A DNA stretch of 64,000 bases, from the NCBI GenBank assembly GCA_951799445.1, contig OX637289.1:10569321-10633320 (forward strand), written 5' to 3'. Position numbers and translations under genes: made by a program. Position 1 is the first letter of the stretch. Each line of letters opens with the position of its first letter. The DNA is from Pseudisothecium myosuroides. Its lineage: Eukaryota; Streptophyta; Bryopsida; Hypnales; Lembophyllaceae. Positions 62,986-64,000 of the stretch are shown in pieces. The notes below the pieces were generated by a model, which saw nothing but the letters and a program-made list of their open reading frames with translations, ran no database searches and had not been told where the DNA came from.

Positions 62986-63285
62986 GGGATTACAAAATTT
63001 TCAGAATTTTATTTCCAAAACTGAATTTACAATGCATTTTGGGAACCAAAAAGTGCATTTCACTAGTAGCCACTCTCTAGAGTCTTCCAATTCTGATCAT
63101 TCAAGAACTACTTTACCGCTCATTAGTTCTTACTTTCTTGCTCACTACTCCGGGACATATGTCATAACGTTATAAGTCCCAATCTTGAAAAGGACCAAAA
63201 AACCACATTCCGAGCTTCCCTAGGAAATTTGTTCCAACCTTGATTGGAAATACTGTACGCCCACAGGTTGGGTGCTGGGCGTGGT
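62986..63285. repeat. Diverged, inverted relative of the AGGTA-type element
   Basis: AGAGTCTTCCAATTCTGATC followed by ATTCAAGAACT, then GGGACATATGTC and TTCCAACCTTGA, matches by eye the reverse complement of the middle of the element at 53,086. The ends could not be recognised, so the limits are approximate. Confidence 0.4.
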
Positions 63286-64000
63286 TGACAACTGGTGCTT
63301 CTACCTTATCTTCTACGTCAAATACAAAAAAACCCACCATGTTGTATCCAAAATTGCACTTCCCAGAACTTTACACAGATGGTAGGTTTAAAGATCTATG
63401 GTAGTAAGGTAGCAGCATCCATAACCGTCAATTTAAAGATTTTGAATATGATTATTATTAATAAACATCCAACAAATTATAGGGATCCTATTAGCAAGAG
63501 AAAATAATGCTTGTGCACTTTTGAATGTATTATTTAGATATTGTGAGAATAAGTTGTGAATTTTTAAAGAGCCAACTGCAAATGCACCTAATACCAATAC
63601 TAGGGTCTGATATTTAGATGTAATACCTCCTTGTAATCATATCTATTCACTTCTACAAATTTTTCAAGATTTTAGAGGTTTTGGTTATGGGTAGAGTGAT
63701 CGTTATGGGTGTTGCTACCTTATTGCTAGAATCAAACAAATTTGTTTGATATGTATTTTTGTATGTTGGGGAGTTCTCTTGTTTTATTTAGATGATTTAT
63801 AACTAAAATTTGGTGAAGTGCAAAAATGAAACTCAAATAAAGTATGTAAAGTTATAATAGGTCTAAGTTGAATTGGTAGATATTGAAACATAGCAATCTA
63901 TTTTCAATGTCTTGACATTGAATATTGTACACTAAGCACCTACTTATTTTCAAGATTTGGCATAAACTTTTTCAAACATGCTTGGTTCCAGTAATCCAAT
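63286..64000. other. AT-rich intergenic DNA
   Basis: No gene or bounded repeat was recognised up to the window end. Confidence 0.4.

Noticed and set aside
1..64000. Autonomous retrotransposon or transposase genes
   Set aside because: No reverse transcriptase, integrase or intact transposase frame was seen on either strand; all elements appear non-autonomous.
1..64000. CRISPR arrays, operons, rRNA and tRNA genes
   Set aside because: No regularly spaced repeats, bacterial gene order or RNA-gene signatures were recognised; intron-rich plant genes exclude a prokaryotic reading.

Overview
This window looks like nuclear DNA of a land plant, most likely a non-seed plant such as a bryophyte. The lineage is an inference. 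Every convincing gene is a multi-exon plant-type gene with GT-AG introns. Examples are a secreted GH31 glycosidase, an LHT-type amino-acid transporter, an EBP1/PA2G4 protein, a plant-type endosulfine, a membrane-tailed Kazal protein and a TIR-domain protein. No rRNA, tRNA, CRISPR, operon or bacterial feature was found. Exons, especially of the GH31 gene, are GC-rich. The intergenic DNA is strongly AT-rich and packed with short inverted-terminal-repeat elements.

Layout. At 262-1356 (minus) lies an endosulfine/ARPP19-like gene whose 3' end is unresolved at the window edge. From 1.8 to 17 kb there is repeat-rich DNA: a 125-bp CACTA mini-element, a TTAA-flanked element, a 1.1-kb inverted-repeat structure holding a Stowaway-like MITE, and a nested MITE at 11.7-12.7 kb. 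The GH31 gene is at 19,568-24,283 (plus), with a GC-rich leader from about 17 kb. A divergent pair follows. On the minus strand (27,731-30,553) is a three-exon gene joining a plant TIR domain to a G-domain-like region with no Walker A motif. On the plus strand (32,893-37,109) is the transporter gene, whose N-terminal exon region is tandemly repeated. From 37 to 47 kb there are nested MITEs and TTAA elements. EBP1 is at 48,190-52,128 (plus), nine exons, with telo-box motifs upstream. From 52.8 to 57.4 kb there is another nest of elements. The Kazal gene is at 59,875-61,796 (minus).

The genes show no shared pathway; this is an ordinary eukaryotic neighbourhood. Individually they point to growth and translation control (EBP1), cell-cycle or PP2A control (endosulfine), wall or glycan trimming (GH31), amino-acid uptake (LHT), extracellular protease inhibition (Kazal) and immunity-like NAD signalling (TIR).

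The two most interesting signals are the TIR plus degenerate-GTPase gene model and the set of about nine TTAA-bounded elements, whose ends look like those of piggyBac-type transposons. All exon models were built by hand from splice sites, reading phase and remembered family motifs. No alignment or database search was run.
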